Shown: piece after piece, positions 15,276 through 24,027 of the stretch
How positions within the stretch are numbered: the first letter of the stretch is position 1
How the letters are laid out: every line of letters starts with the position of its first letter
Assembly: GCA_964460185.1 (NCBI GenBank)
Contig: CAYWTM010000040.1
Coordinates: 1 to 24,548, forward strand
Direction: 5' to 3'
Origin: JAVJPJ01 sp040217295
GTDB taxonomy: Bacteria > Pseudomonadota > Alphaproteobacteria > Rhodobacterales > Rhodobacteraceae
DNA length: 24,548 nt
Made by a program: the position numbers and the translations under genes
Notes under the pieces: generated by a model
What the model was told of the DNA's origin: nothing
Databases searched by the model: none
The model's input: only the letters and a program-made list of their open reading frames with translations

Positions 15276-16295
15276 ATGACGACAACCTATCTTCGCCCAA
15301 TCCTTCTGACTGATCCCGCGACCTCGGGGGCTGGCTTGCTGCTGGCCGGGGGATGGGCCCGTTTTGACCGGGTCGAGCGGCTGTCGCGTGATGGCCGCTC
15401 GGAGGTGGTGCCGGTATCCGACCTGACGGACGCCGAGCTGGCGCCGTTCGTCTCTGCGCGCGCGCCCATATCCGGGCTGGGTTTCGACGTGCCGCGCCTG
15501 ATGGGTATCCTCAACGTGACGCCCGACAGCTTTTCGGATGGCGGCGAGCATGCCGGGGTCGCGGCCGCGGTCGCCCGCGCCAAGACGATGCTCGCAGAGG
15601 GGGCCGACCTGATCGACCTGGGAGGCGAATCCACCCGGCCAGGGGCACAGGACCTGACGGTGGAGGCCGAGATCGCGCGCATTGCCCCGGTGTTGCAGGC
15701 GATGCGACAGGGCGGAGTGCAAGCCCCCATCAGCCTCGATACCCGCAAATCGGCGGTGGCCAGGGCGGGTTTGTCTGCCGGCGCTGATATCGTGAACGAT
15801 GTTTCGGGATTGCGGTATGATCGTGATCTCGCCCATAGCGCCGCCGCCGCGGGGGCGCCGCTGATCCTGATGCATTCCATCGGCACGCCACAGACCATGC
15901 AGGCCATGGCGGAGACGGCCTATACCGATGTGTTGCTGGATGCCTATGACGCGCTGCGGCGCGCGGTCGAGATGGCCGAGGCGGCGGGGGTGCCGCGCCA
16001 TGGGATCATGGTCGATCCGGGCATCGGGTTTGGCAAGACTCTCGAGGGAAACCTTGCCCTTCTGCGCCGCATCAGCCTGTTTCACGGGCTGGGCTGCGCG
16101 GTTCTCCTGGGGGCGTCGCGCAAGGGCATGATCGGCACGATCGCAGCCGAACCCGATGCTGCCGCGCGCGGGCCCGGATCGGCGGCCATTGGCTTATGGG
16201 CAGTCAGTCAAGGCATACAGATGTTGCGCGTCCATGATATAAGACTGCACAAGCAGGCACTGGCGCTTTGGGCCACGCTGACAAACGGCGGATAA
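15276..16295 (+). CDS. folP: Dihydropteroate synthase
   Basis: FolP condenses 6-hydroxymethyl-dihydropterin pyrophosphate with p-aminobenzoate to make dihydropteroate; it is the sulfonamide target. The product is 339 residues. The TIM barrel starts near residue 73 with LMGILNVTPDSFSDGG, followed by DLGGESTRPGA, ISLDTRKSAVA, GADIVNDVSGL, LILMHSIGTPQTMQ, IMVDPGIGFGKTLEGN and LLGASRKGMIG. All catalytic and substrate-binding blocks are intact. The ~70-residue N-terminal extension makes it longer than the ~280 residues of E. coli FolP; its role is not evident. The ATG at 15276 is preceded by TTAGGCG. glmM starts 32 bases after its stop, so the two are likely one transcript. A GANTC site (15223-15227) lies upstream. 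Confidence 0.96.
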   Translation: MTTTYLRPILLTDPATSGAGLLLAGGWARFDRVERLSRDGRSEVVPVSDLTDAELAPFVSARAPISGLGFDVPRLMGILNVTPDSFSDGGEHAGVAAAVARAKTMLAEGADLIDLGGESTRPGAQDLTVEAEIARIAPVLQAMRQGGVQAPISLDTRKSAVARAGLSAGADIVNDVSGLRYDRDLAHSAAAAGAPLILMHSIGTPQTMQAMAETAYTDVLLDAYDALRRAVEMAEAAGVPRHGIMVDPGIGFGKTLEGNLALLRRISLFHGLGCAVLLGASRKGMIGTIAAEPDAAARGPGSAAIGLWAVSQGIQMLRVHDIRLHKQALALWATLTNGG

Positions 16296-16327
16296 CGCCG
16301 ACGATGACCGAGGAAGGGCACGAGGGC

Positions 16328-17671
16328 ATGACACGCAAGCTTTTTGGCACTGACGGGGTGCGGGGCCAGGCCAACAGTTATCCGATCACCGCTGAACTGG
16401 CACTGCGCCTCGGGGCGGCGGCAGGGCGCTATTTCCGGCGTGACGACAGCCGCGCGCACCGCGTGGTGATCGGCAAGGATACGCGCCTGTCGGGGTACAT
16501 GATCGAGACTGCCCTGACGGCCGGGTTCACCTCCACGGGTATGAATGTGCTCTTGCTGGGGCCGGTGCCGACACCGGCGGTGGGCCTGCTGACGCCCTCC
16601 ATGCGTGCCGATGTGGGCGTCATGATCTCGGCCAGCCACAACCCCGCGACCGATAACGGCATCAAGTTCTTCGGTCCCGATGGGTTCAAGCTGTCCGACC
16701 AGGCCGAGGCCGAGATCGAAGCGCTTGTGTTTGGCGAATTCGACCTGGCCAGGGCGGAAAACATCGGCCGGGCCAAACGGATCGACGACGGAAGGTTCCG
16801 CTACGTGGAACGGGTCAAGGGGACCTTCCCGCAGGGCATGCGGCTGGACGGTCTCAAGGTGGTGCTGGATTGCGCCAACGGGGCCGCCTACCGCGCAGCA
16901 CCCGAGGTCTTGTGGGAACTGGGCGCCGAGGTGGTCGCGATCGGCGTGTCGCCCGATGGCACCAATATCAACGATGGTGTCGGATCGACCGCGCCCGAAG
17001 CCGCGGCCGCGATGATCCGCAAGGTTGGTGCTGACGTGGGGATATGCCTGGATGGGGACGCGGATCGGGTGATCTTGCTGGACGAGAACGGCGACGTGGC
17101 CGATGGCGATCAGATCATGGCGCTGTTTGCCAACCGCTGGGCGGAAGAGGGACGGCTGAAGGGCCACACCCTGGCCGCGACGGTGATGTCCAACCTCGGG
17201 TTGGAGCGCTTTCTTGGGGAGCGGCAGATCAAGCTGCACCGCACGCCCGTGGGTGACCGCTACGTGGTCGAGGCGATGCGTCAGCACGGTCTGAACCTGG
17301 GCGGCGAACAGTCGGGCCATATCGTGATGACCGATTACGCCACCACCGGCGACGGTTTGATCGCGGGCCTGCAGTTCCTGGCCGAGATGATCCGGACGGG
17401 CCAGCCCGCCAGCCACCTGGCGCGAAATTTCGTGAAGGTGCCGCAACTTCTGAGGAATGTGCGCTACGGGACGGGCCAGACGCCGCTGGATCTGCCGAGC
17501 GTGCAGGCCGCCATCGCCGCCGGGGAAGAAAGGCTGAACGGGCAGGGGCGTCTGTTGATCCGGAAATCGGGGACCGAGCCACTGATCCGCGTGATGGCCG
17601 AGGCCGAGGACGAAGCGCTGATGACAGCGGTTGTCGACGATATCGTGGGCGCGGTCGAGGCCGCGGTCTAG
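16328..17671 (+). CDS. glmM: Phosphoglucosamine mutase
   Basis: GlmM converts glucosamine-6-phosphate to glucosamine-1-phosphate for UDP-GlcNAc, peptidoglycan and LPS synthesis. From the ATG at 16328 the product is 447 residues, the usual family length, and the N-terminus MTRKLFGTDGVRG is canonical. The phosphoserine loop is GVMISASHNPATDNGIKFFG with Ser103 as the phosphorylated residue. The metal loop is DGDADR, the sugar-binding loop GGEQSGHIV and the phosphate-binding loop RKSGTEPLIRVMAE. In-frame ATGs at 16268 and 16304 would add non-family residues and overlap or crowd folP. GAGGG precedes the chosen start. It is converged upon by guaD. Confidence 0.97.
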   Translation: MTRKLFGTDGVRGQANSYPITAELALRLGAAAGRYFRRDDSRAHRVVIGKDTRLSGYMIETALTAGFTSTGMNVLLLGPVPTPAVGLLTPSMRADVGVMISASHNPATDNGIKFFGPDGFKLSDQAEAEIEALVFGEFDLARAENIGRAKRIDDGRFRYVERVKGTFPQGMRLDGLKVVLDCANGAAYRAAPEVLWELGAEVVAIGVSPDGTNINDGVGSTAPEAAAAMIRKVGADVGICLDGDADRVILLDENGDVADGDQIMALFANRWAEEGRLKGHTLAATVMSNLGLERFLGERQIKLHRTPVGDRYVVEAMRQHGLNLGGEQSGHIVMTDYATTGDGLIAGLQFLAEMIRTGQPASHLARNFVKVPQLLRNVRYGTGQTPLDLPSVQAAIAAGEERLNGQGRLLIRKSGTEPLIRVMAEAEDEALMTAVVDDIVGAVEAAV

Positions 17672-17672
17672 A

Positions 17673-17690
17673 CCCGGACCACCGTCCGGG
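17673..17690 (+). terminator. Hairpin directly after glmM
   Basis: A perfect 7-bp stem, CCCGGAC (17673-17679) with GTCCGGG (17684-17690) and loop CACC, starts 1 base after the glmM stop codon. There is no downstream T-tract, so it may be a weak or assisted terminator or a 3'-end stabilising structure. Confidence 0.4.
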
Positions 17691-17713
17691 CGGCAGGGCT
17701 GTGACGCGGCAGG

Positions 17714-17735
17714 AAAAAGGGGGGCGCTGCCCCCC
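17714..17735 (-). terminator. Intrinsic terminator for guaD
   Basis: Read on the minus strand, GGGGGGC, a 3-base loop and GCCCCCC (17719-17735) are followed by TTTTT (17714-17718). This is a typical Rho-independent terminator about 54 bases downstream of the guaD stop codon. Confidence 0.75.
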
Positions 17736-17788
17736 GGCTTCGCCTCCCCCCGCCATGTTTCAGGGATAAAGATGGGGCAGGCATGCGC

Positions 17789-19072
17789 CTATGTCTTGGC
17801 GGGTCGGCCTGCGACATAGACCTGTGCGACCGCGCGGTCATCGCCCATCATGATGGTGGGAAAGATCGCCTGCCAGATATCCTCGGCCCGGGTGGTGGCC
17901 TGGGCGATGGCCGGGGTCGAGGCGAGATCGAGGACAACCAGATCCGCTTCGAGGCCCGGCGCAAGGCGGCCGATCTTGTCGTCGAGCCTGAGCGCGCTTG
18001 CGGATGCGCCGGTGGCCAGCCAGATCAGTTCGGACGGGTGCAGCGCGATCCCGCGCAGTTGCGCGACCTCGTAGGCTGCGGCCATCGTGCGCAGCATCGA
18101 AAAGCTGGATCCGCCGCCGGTGTCGGTGGCCAGACCCACCCGCAGCCGGTCGCGGAGCCCCATGTCGAACAGGCCCGATCCGATGAAGGTGTTCGAGGTC
18201 GGGCAATGGATCAGCGCGGCATCGACCTCGGCCAGGCGGTCGATCTCACGGGGTTCGAGGTGGATGGCATGCCCATAGAGGCCATTGGGCCCCAGAAGGC
18301 CATGGGCCTCGTAGGTATCAAGGTAGTCGCGCGCATCGGGGAACAGCGAGCGGACCCAGGCGATCTCGTCGGTCTGTTCGCTCAGATGGGTTTGCATCAG
18401 GCAATCGGGATGCTCGGCCCAGAGCGCACCGAGAGCCTCCAGCTGCGGCTGCGTCGAGGTGGGCGAAAAGCGCGGCGTGATGATGTAGCCAAGCCGGTCC
18501 TGCCCGTGCCAGCGCGACAGCAGGGCCTTGCTGTCGTCATAGGCCGATTGCGCCGTGTCGCGCAGGGTATCGGGGGCGTTGCGGTCCATGCAGGTCTTGC
18601 CCGCCAGCGCCCGCAGGCCACGCGCCTGCGCCTGGGTGAAATACGCCTCGACGCTTTCGGGATGGATGGTGCAATAGCTTGCGACCGTGGTGGTGCCATG
18701 GGCGGTGGTCAGATCGAAATACCGCGTCGCGACGGCGGCGGCATAGGCGGCATCCCCAAAGCGGGATTCCTCGGGGAAGGTGTAGGTGTTCAGCCAGTCG
18801 ATCAGGCGCTTGCCCCAGGACGCGATGATGGCCGTTTGTGGAAAATGGGCGTGGGCATCGACGAATCCCGGCAAGATCAGGTGGTCGCCGTGGTCGATGA
18901 CGCGGGCCCGTGGATGGGCGGCGCGCAGGGCGTCGGCGCGTCCCACCGACCTGATGACGCCATCGGCCACCAGCACGCCTCCATGGCGTTCATGGCGGGC
19001 TGCATCGGGGCCTTCGACATGCGGATCGCCCGCGAAAGCAAGCGTTTGTCCAAGAAGCAGGCAGTCTGTCAT
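17789..19072 (-). CDS. guaD: Guanine deaminase
   Basis: GuaD hydrolyses guanine to xanthine and ammonia in purine salvage or catabolism. The product is 427 residues from the ATG at 19072; an upstream TTG (19096) is less likely. Amidohydrolase metal ligands are in LPGFVDAHAHFPQ near the N-terminus, later His in MQTHLSEQTDEI and YGHAIHLE, and Asp in GLATDTGGGSSFSMLRTM. The block IHCPTSNTFIGSGLFDM is typical of guanine deaminases as opposed to other amidohydrolases such as atrazine chlorohydrolase. No xanthine dehydrogenase or urate genes are visible next to it, although they are frequent partners. It is convergent with glmM and divergent from mgtE, with 102 bases between their start codons. Confidence 0.95.
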   Translation of the reverse strand: MTDCLLLGQTLAFAGDPHVEGPDAARHERHGGVLVADGVIRSVGRADALRAAHPRARVIDHGDHLILPGFVDAHAHFPQTAIIASWGKRLIDWLNTYTFPEESRFGDAAYAAAVATRYFDLTTAHGTTTVASYCTIHPESVEAYFTQAQARGLRALAGKTCMDRNAPDTLRDTAQSAYDDSKALLSRWHGQDRLGYIITPRFSPTSTQPQLEALGALWAEHPDCLMQTHLSEQTDEIAWVRSLFPDARDYLDTYEAHGLLGPNGLYGHAIHLEPREIDRLAEVDAALIHCPTSNTFIGSGLFDMGLRDRLRVGLATDTGGGSSFSMLRTMAAAYEVAQLRGIALHPSELIWLATGASASALRLDDKIGRLAPGLEADLVVLDLASTPAIAQATTRAEDIWQAIFPTIMMGDDRAVAQVYVAGRPAKT

Positions 19073-19174
19073 GGATTGGCCTTGGATCCTCAGCAAAGGG
19101 CATGGCGGTGATAGCGAAGCCGCCCGCCCTATGTTAGGGGCAAACCGTCACAAGCGCGAGCAGGACAATCAGCC

Positions 19175-20587
19175 ATGACCGAACCGACAGATGATGAGGT
19201 AATGGACCGCCGGGAAGAGGCCGCGGACGACGGACGCGATGCCTACGCCTTGGCCGACAGCCTGAGGGGGCAATTGCGCGAGGCCGTGGCGCGTGACGAC
19301 GTGGCCGCCATCGATGCCTTGATGGAGCCGCTGCACGCCGCCGACATCGCCGACCTTCTGGAACAGGTGTCCGCCGGCGAGCGCGAAGCATGGCTGGCGC
19401 TGTGGTCCAAGGGCATCGACGGCGAGGTGCTGTCGGAGCTGGACTGGGGCCTGCGGGAGGAGGTCATCGACCTGCTCCCGGAAGATGTCCTGGCCGGCGC
19501 CGTGCGAGAGCTGGACTCGGACGATGTGGTCGACCTGTTGGAGGACCTCGAGGAAGAGCAGCAGGAAGCGATCCTTGGCAAGCTCGATGCGCTCGACCGG
19601 GTCGCGGTCGAACAGGCGCTTGCCTATCCCGAGGATTCCGCCGGCCGACTGATGCAGCGCGAGGTCGTTCACGCGCCGGAACATTGGACGGTGGGCGAGA
19701 TGATCGATTATCTGCGCGCCAACAAACGCGACCTGCCGGAACAATTCTACCACATCATCCTGACCGACCCACGGATGAAACCGACCGGATACGTGACCCT
19801 TGGCCGGATGCTGTCCGCGGCGCGAAAGACCCCGCTGCTGGACCTGGTCGAAGACAGTTTTCGCATCATTCCCGCGGCGCAGGATGAAGATGAGGTCGCC
19901 TATGCGTTCAACCAGTATCATCTGATTTCGGCGCCCGTCGTCGATGATGACGGGCGGTTGGTGGGGGTCATCACGATCGACGACGCCATGATCGTGCTCG
20001 ACGAGGCGGCCGAGGCGGACCTGCTGCGCCTCGCCGGTGTGGGCGAGGAATCAAGCCTGTCCGACAGGATCGTGGAAACCACCAAGCAGCGATTTCCATG
20101 GCTGTTCGTGAACCTGGTCACCTCGATCCTGGCCTCTCTCGTGATCGCTCAATTCGAAGAGGCGATCACGCAGATCGTGGCGCTGGCGGTGCTTATGCCG
20201 ATCGTGGCCTCGATGGGGGGCAATGCCGGGACGCAAAGCCTGACCGTTGCAGTGCGGGCGATTGCCACCAAGGACCTGACGCGATCCAACCTGATGCGGG
20301 TGGTTGGCCGCGAGGTCGGGGTGGGCCTGATCAACGGGGTCGTGTTCGCAGTCGTGATGGGGGTTGTGGGGCTGGTCTGGTTCGGCAGCCCCGCGCTTGG
20401 CGGCGTGATTGCGGCGGCGATGGTGATCAACCTGCTGGTCGCGGGGCTTGCGGGGATCGTGATCCCGGTGGTGCTGGACAGGCTAAAGATCGACCCCGCG
20501 CTGGCGTCGGGGGCGTTTGTGACCACGGTGACCGACGTCGTGGGCTTTTTCGCGTTTCTCGGGCTCGCGGTGATTTTCCTGCTGTAG
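19175..20587 (+). CDS. mgtE: Magnesium transporter MgtE
   Basis: This is an MgtE-type Mg2+ channel of the inner membrane. The product is 470 residues, the usual length. It has an acidic cytoplasmic N-domain (about 30-140, with repeated short helices around ADIADLLEQV and DVVDLLEDLEEEQ) and two CBS domains (about 145-275, including LISAPVVDDDGRLVGVITIDDA). A linker helix leads to five membrane spans from about residue 300. The membrane part carries LMPIVASMGGNAGTQSLTV and a second conserved block, ASGAFVTTVTDVVGFFAFLGLA, in the last spans; both belong to the pore region of the family. The acidic N-domain is the Mg2+ sensor that closes the channel at high internal Mg2+. It converges on the long membrane protein gene 27 bases after its stop. 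Confidence 0.96.
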   Translation: MTEPTDDEVMDRREEAADDGRDAYALADSLRGQLREAVARDDVAAIDALMEPLHAADIADLLEQVSAGEREAWLALWSKGIDGEVLSELDWGLREEVIDLLPEDVLAGAVRELDSDDVVDLLEDLEEEQQEAILGKLDALDRVAVEQALAYPEDSAGRLMQREVVHAPEHWTVGEMIDYLRANKRDLPEQFYHIILTDPRMKPTGYVTLGRMLSAARKTPLLDLVEDSFRIIPAAQDEDEVAYAFNQYHLISAPVVDDDGRLVGVITIDDAMIVLDEAAEADLLRLAGVGEESSLSDRIVETTKQRFPWLFVNLVTSILASLVIAQFEEAITQIVALAVLMPIVASMGGNAGTQSLTVAVRAIATKDLTRSNLMRVVGREVGVGLINGVVFAVVMGVVGLVWFGSPALGGVIAAAMVINLLVAGLAGIVIPVVLDRLKIDPALASGAFVTTVTDVVGFFAFLGLAVIFLL

Positions 20588-20614
20588 GCGGGCGCGTCGG
20601 GCAGGGCGCAGTTG

Positions 20615-23600
20615 TCAGCCGGGAATTTCCAGGGTGATGTTGCGCCCGCCGCGCACGTATTGCAGCGAGCCTTCGCCGATGGCGGCGACCCGGCCGCCAT
20701 CCAGCCGGTCGCCGACCCCGACCCGCACGAAACGACCCGAAGGCAGGCGCACCAACGCCCGACGATCCGAGGGCGTGCCGGTCACGCCGATCAGGTTCAC
20801 ATCGCGCAGGCGAATGGCATTGCGTTCGGTCGCGGCCAGCGTCACCGAGGTATTGGACGGGATCGACGGCTGCGGGGCCACTGCATCGGCGGCGACGGCG
20901 GCGGGCGGTTCGCTTTGGGTGGCGGCGGCGGCGGCGGCGAGGGCTGCGATATTGGCCGGGCGCAGGTTGGGCATCCGCGAGGATGCGACGGCAAGGGCGG
21001 TGCCCCCGATATCGGATGATGCCGATGCGACGACCTCAGGCGCTGCCGCGTCCGTCGTGGCGTCGCCATCCTCCGTTTGCGGGAAAAGCGAGGCCTGCGC
21101 TGCCGTTTCCTGCGCCGACACGGGCCGTTCGGGTGGGCGACGTTCGGCCAGCTCGGTCACCGAGAAACCGCCAAGGATCTGACGCTCGCGCAATTCACCC
21201 AGGTCATCGGGCCGCGCGGTCGGGCGGAACGTGCCTAGGATCGCATCCTCGACGTTTATGGTGGGTGTGTCCGGGACCACGGCCACCACAGGCTCCCGCG
21301 GGCGCGGCACGGCAGCGACGGGCGGTGCGCCTGCCACCACGAAGGCGCCTTCGGGTGTCAGCACGCCTTCGGGTGTAGGCTCGGTCAGACCGCTGGCATC
21401 CAGGTCAAAGGTGCGCCCGAAGGGCGGCGGCGAGGCGATGGCGGCGAACGATTCGCCGAAATCGACCTGCGGATCGGACAGCGCCACCGCATCCAGCGGG
21501 GATACGGTGGGGTCGATCGACGCGAGGTAGACGTCATTGGTATTGCTCAGAGGTGCCACGGTCGGGCGCAGCGGCGTGCGCGGCCAGATGCCGTCTTCCG
21601 CATAGATCCGCTCGGTTTCCTCGATCGAGGGCAGCATGTCTTCGGGCAGGGGCGGCAGGGGCGGAAGATCCAGGTCGGCATCGATATCGGGCAGGATCTC
21701 GACCGGCGCCTGCGGGCCTGTCCCGGGCGCGGCGGCAACCTGGGCCGCCGCATCTTCGGCAGGGCCCGGATCCTCGGACAGGACCGGCGTCTGTGGCACC
21801 GGCTGCGTCACATCGGTTTCGGGCGGAGATGCCGCAAGATCAACCGGGGCGGGGGCTTCGATCTGCGCGGGCGGCGTGAGGGCGGCGGGATCGGCCGCGC
21901 CGGTATCGCGCTCGCCCATGGCGGGCGGCGCAGTGAACGCGGCGGGTGGTTGGGGTGCATCCAGCGGATCGTCTGACAAGGCGGCGCTCTGGTCCGTGTT
22001 GCCGCCAAACATCCGCGCCATCGGGCTGTCGGGCAGGAACAGGACCGACCAGATGGCCAGTGCCGCCAACAGCAGCAGCAAGATCAGGGTCAGGATCAGC
22101 CCGGTGCGGAAGGACGGGCCAGCGGTGTCTGCCGGCTTGCGCGCCAGGAGCCCGCCGGCGGATGCCGCCTCGGCCGCCGCCGTGCCGGCCGCTGCCGGCC
22201 GCCGGGGCTGCCTGCCCGGAGCGTCGGAACAGGCCTGCGACACCGCCGCGGCTGTCGGCGGCCTCGGTTGGCGTCTGCGGCGATGCAGCGTCGCGCGCCG
22301 CGATCGGTGCCGGTTCGGTTGCCTCGGGCGCGATCTGAGCGGTCGGCGCGGAAACGGCCGGTACTTCCCGCCCACGCGCCTTGCTTGCATCGCGCACGCG
22401 GGTCAGCTGCGCTGCCAGCCGTGATGCCGTGCGATTTGGTTCGGCCTGCGCGGATGGTGCAGCATCAGGATGCAACACCGGTTCGGCCGTGGTCGCGCCG
22501 GAGCCGAACCCCAGACGGGACCGGCGCGCGCCCACGATCTGACCCGAATCGGCATCCGGCTTCGATGCCTTGCCGCGACGCGCCGAAAACCCCAGCGCCG
22601 GCGTCCCGTCATCCTGGGGGGGCGGGGCGTCGCGATCTGCGGTGTCATCGGCAAGCGGAATCCCGGGTGTGATGCGTGCCGCGCGCGGCGTTGCGGGGCG
22701 GGCGCCCTTTTCTGCCTTGAGCGCTTTGCCCCCCCGATTGTCGACCTTGCCGCGATCCGCCGTGGGCGCGCTTGGCTGTGCCGCGTCATCGTCGTCGTGA
22801 TCGGAGACCTGTTCGACGTCGGGCATGGACGCCCCGGTGTCCGTGTCCCGACCGTCATCCATGATCGGGGTAACGGTTCGATCCAGCGTCGGGTCTGCAA
22901 GTGGCGTGAGGGCGTCGTCCGGGTCCGCATCGGCCGTATCCTCAGTCGCGGCCTCGACCGATGCGCCGGCAGGCTCATCGTGCGGGGTCGCGGCGCTGTC
23001 GGCGGTGACGGGCGCATCGGTGGCGTCAAGATCGGCCTCGGGTGCGATGTCTTCCGCGGCCGGGGCAGAAGGCTCGGCAAGCGCTGCCGGGTCTTCAGCT
23101 GCATCCGTCCCAGAGGCGGCCATGGCCTCGGGCCCCGCGGGTGTTGCCGTTCCCGGGGCTTCCTCGACTTCGGCAGGCGCGGGTTGAGGCGCCTCTGCCG
23201 CCGCAGCTTCGGGCAAGGGAACATCCGCGGACGTCGCCTGTGGCTCTGCGGGCGTCTGCGGCTCGGGCTCCTGTGCGGCAGGGTCCGTCCATTCATCCGC
23301 ACCAAACGCCATGCCCTCGGCAGACAGGCCCACGGCTGCCGATGTCTCGCCGAAAACGGGCATGCCGGGGAACCGTTCGGCCGGCGGCATGGCTGCAAAG
23401 CCCGCGCCGTTGAACCCGAATCCGGCGGCAAATTCCTGAGCCTCGCCAAGCGTTTCCTTGGCGACCACGGCGACCTTGACCCGGTCGGTTTCCACCGCGC
23501 GCCATTCAAAGACCAGGTCCGATACGGCGTAGGGGGTGACCCCATCCAGCCCTTCGATGATCCGCGCCTCGGTCAGCGCTGCGTCGTCGGTGGGCGCCAT

Positions 23601-23819
23601 GAACGACGTGTACAGCACCTGGTCGTCCGGCAGCACCAGGAGCACCGGGAAATCCGGCCCTCCGCGCGCCTCGCCGGCGCGCCGCAAATCGGCCATCGCG
23701 GCGTCCAGGTCGCCGCCATCCATGCGAGCCTCGGCAACAAGTGCCCAATGACCAGCGGACTGGCGATGCGCCAGTGCAATGCCGTCAGGCGATAAGAAAA
23801 GCGCGAAATCGACCGTCAA
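20615..23819 (-). CDS. Long bitopic protein, PilM/GspL-like head and PilP/GspC-like tail, frameshifted near 22183-22202
   Basis: I do not recognise a named family for this gene of about 3.2 kb. The N-terminal ~170 residues (FALFLSPDGIALAHR, VLLVLPDDQVLYTSFMAP, KVAVVAKETLGEAQEFAAGF) resemble the actin-like cytoplasmic domain of GspL/PilM. A long Ala/Pro/Asp-rich linker follows, then one membrane span (TGLILTLILLLLLAALAIW, about 22115-22040), another Pro-rich stretch, and a C-terminal beta domain (VNLIGVTGTPSDRRALVRL, FVRVGVGDRLDGGRVAAIG) like PilP/GspC. The first half lies in one frame (23819 to about 22200), the second in the +1 frame. A perfect 10-bp tandem duplication at the switch accounts for the shift; removing one copy yields about 1064 residues in one frame. 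The start is uncertain: TTG 23819 before TVDFALFLS is favoured, with TTG 23858 and GTG 23933 as alternatives. Confidence 0.75.
22183..22202. repeat. Perfect 10-bp tandem duplication causing a frameshift
   Basis: TGCCGGCCGC occurs twice without interruption (22183-22192 and 22193-22202), and neither flank continues the period. It lies at the point where the coding frame of the long minus-strand gene changes. Ten extra bases equal +1 modulo 3, exactly the shift seen. Removing one unit gives the continuous reading SGQAAPAAGTAAAEAASAGG into the membrane span. Confidence 0.9.
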
Positions 23820-23847
23820 CGCAGACCCCAGTCGTCTTGTTTTTGCG

Positions 23848-23867
23848 GGGACGGCCAATACCGTCCC
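23848..23867. other. Hairpin in the leader of the long bitopic protein gene
   Basis: GGGACGG (23848-23854) and CCGTCCC (23861-23867) form a 7-bp stem with a 6-base loop. It sits about 28 bases upstream of the favoured TTG start at 23819, on the minus strand followed by CGCAAAAAC and no T-tract. It could affect translation or be incidental. The rest of the 208-base gap 23820-24027 holds the metY terminator and no other gene I can support. Confidence 0.35.
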
Positions 23868-23970
23868 GTCCAGTGAACATCTTCTCTTACAGCACGAACG
23901 GCACGGGGAAAACCTGTCCCGACAGACCAGCACACCGATCGGCGAAAATCAGTCTACCAGCAAGTGCGCC

Positions 23971-24004
23971 CCAAGAAAAAGGGGGCGCCCGGCATGGCGC
24001 CCCC
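23971..24004 (-). terminator. Intrinsic terminator of the metY gene
   Basis: On the minus strand GGGGGCGCC, a 6-base loop and GGCGCCCCC (24004-23981) are followed by TTTTTCTT (23980-23973). The stem has 9 perfect pairs. It starts 23 bases after the stop codon at 24028. This is the clearest intrinsic terminator in the window. Confidence 0.9.
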
Positions 24005-24027
24005 GTCATTCGGTCCCGGCCCCTGAG

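Noticed and set aside
17783..19111. 442-codon plus-strand open frame
   Set aside because: It lies antisense to guanine deaminase, which has all amidohydrolase motifs. The plus-strand frame shows none of its own.
22600..23250. Repeat-rich low-complexity stretch suspected to be a repeat array
   Set aside because: The bias comes from Ala/Pro/Asp/Glu codons in a disordered linker; I find no exact repeat unit with regular spacing.
22470..23795. 441-codon plus-strand open frame opposite the long bitopic protein
   Set aside because: Its Arg/Gly-rich product mirrors the Ala/Pro/Asp-rich linker on the other strand. The minus frame shows domain-like ends and a membrane span, so the plus frame is a shadow.
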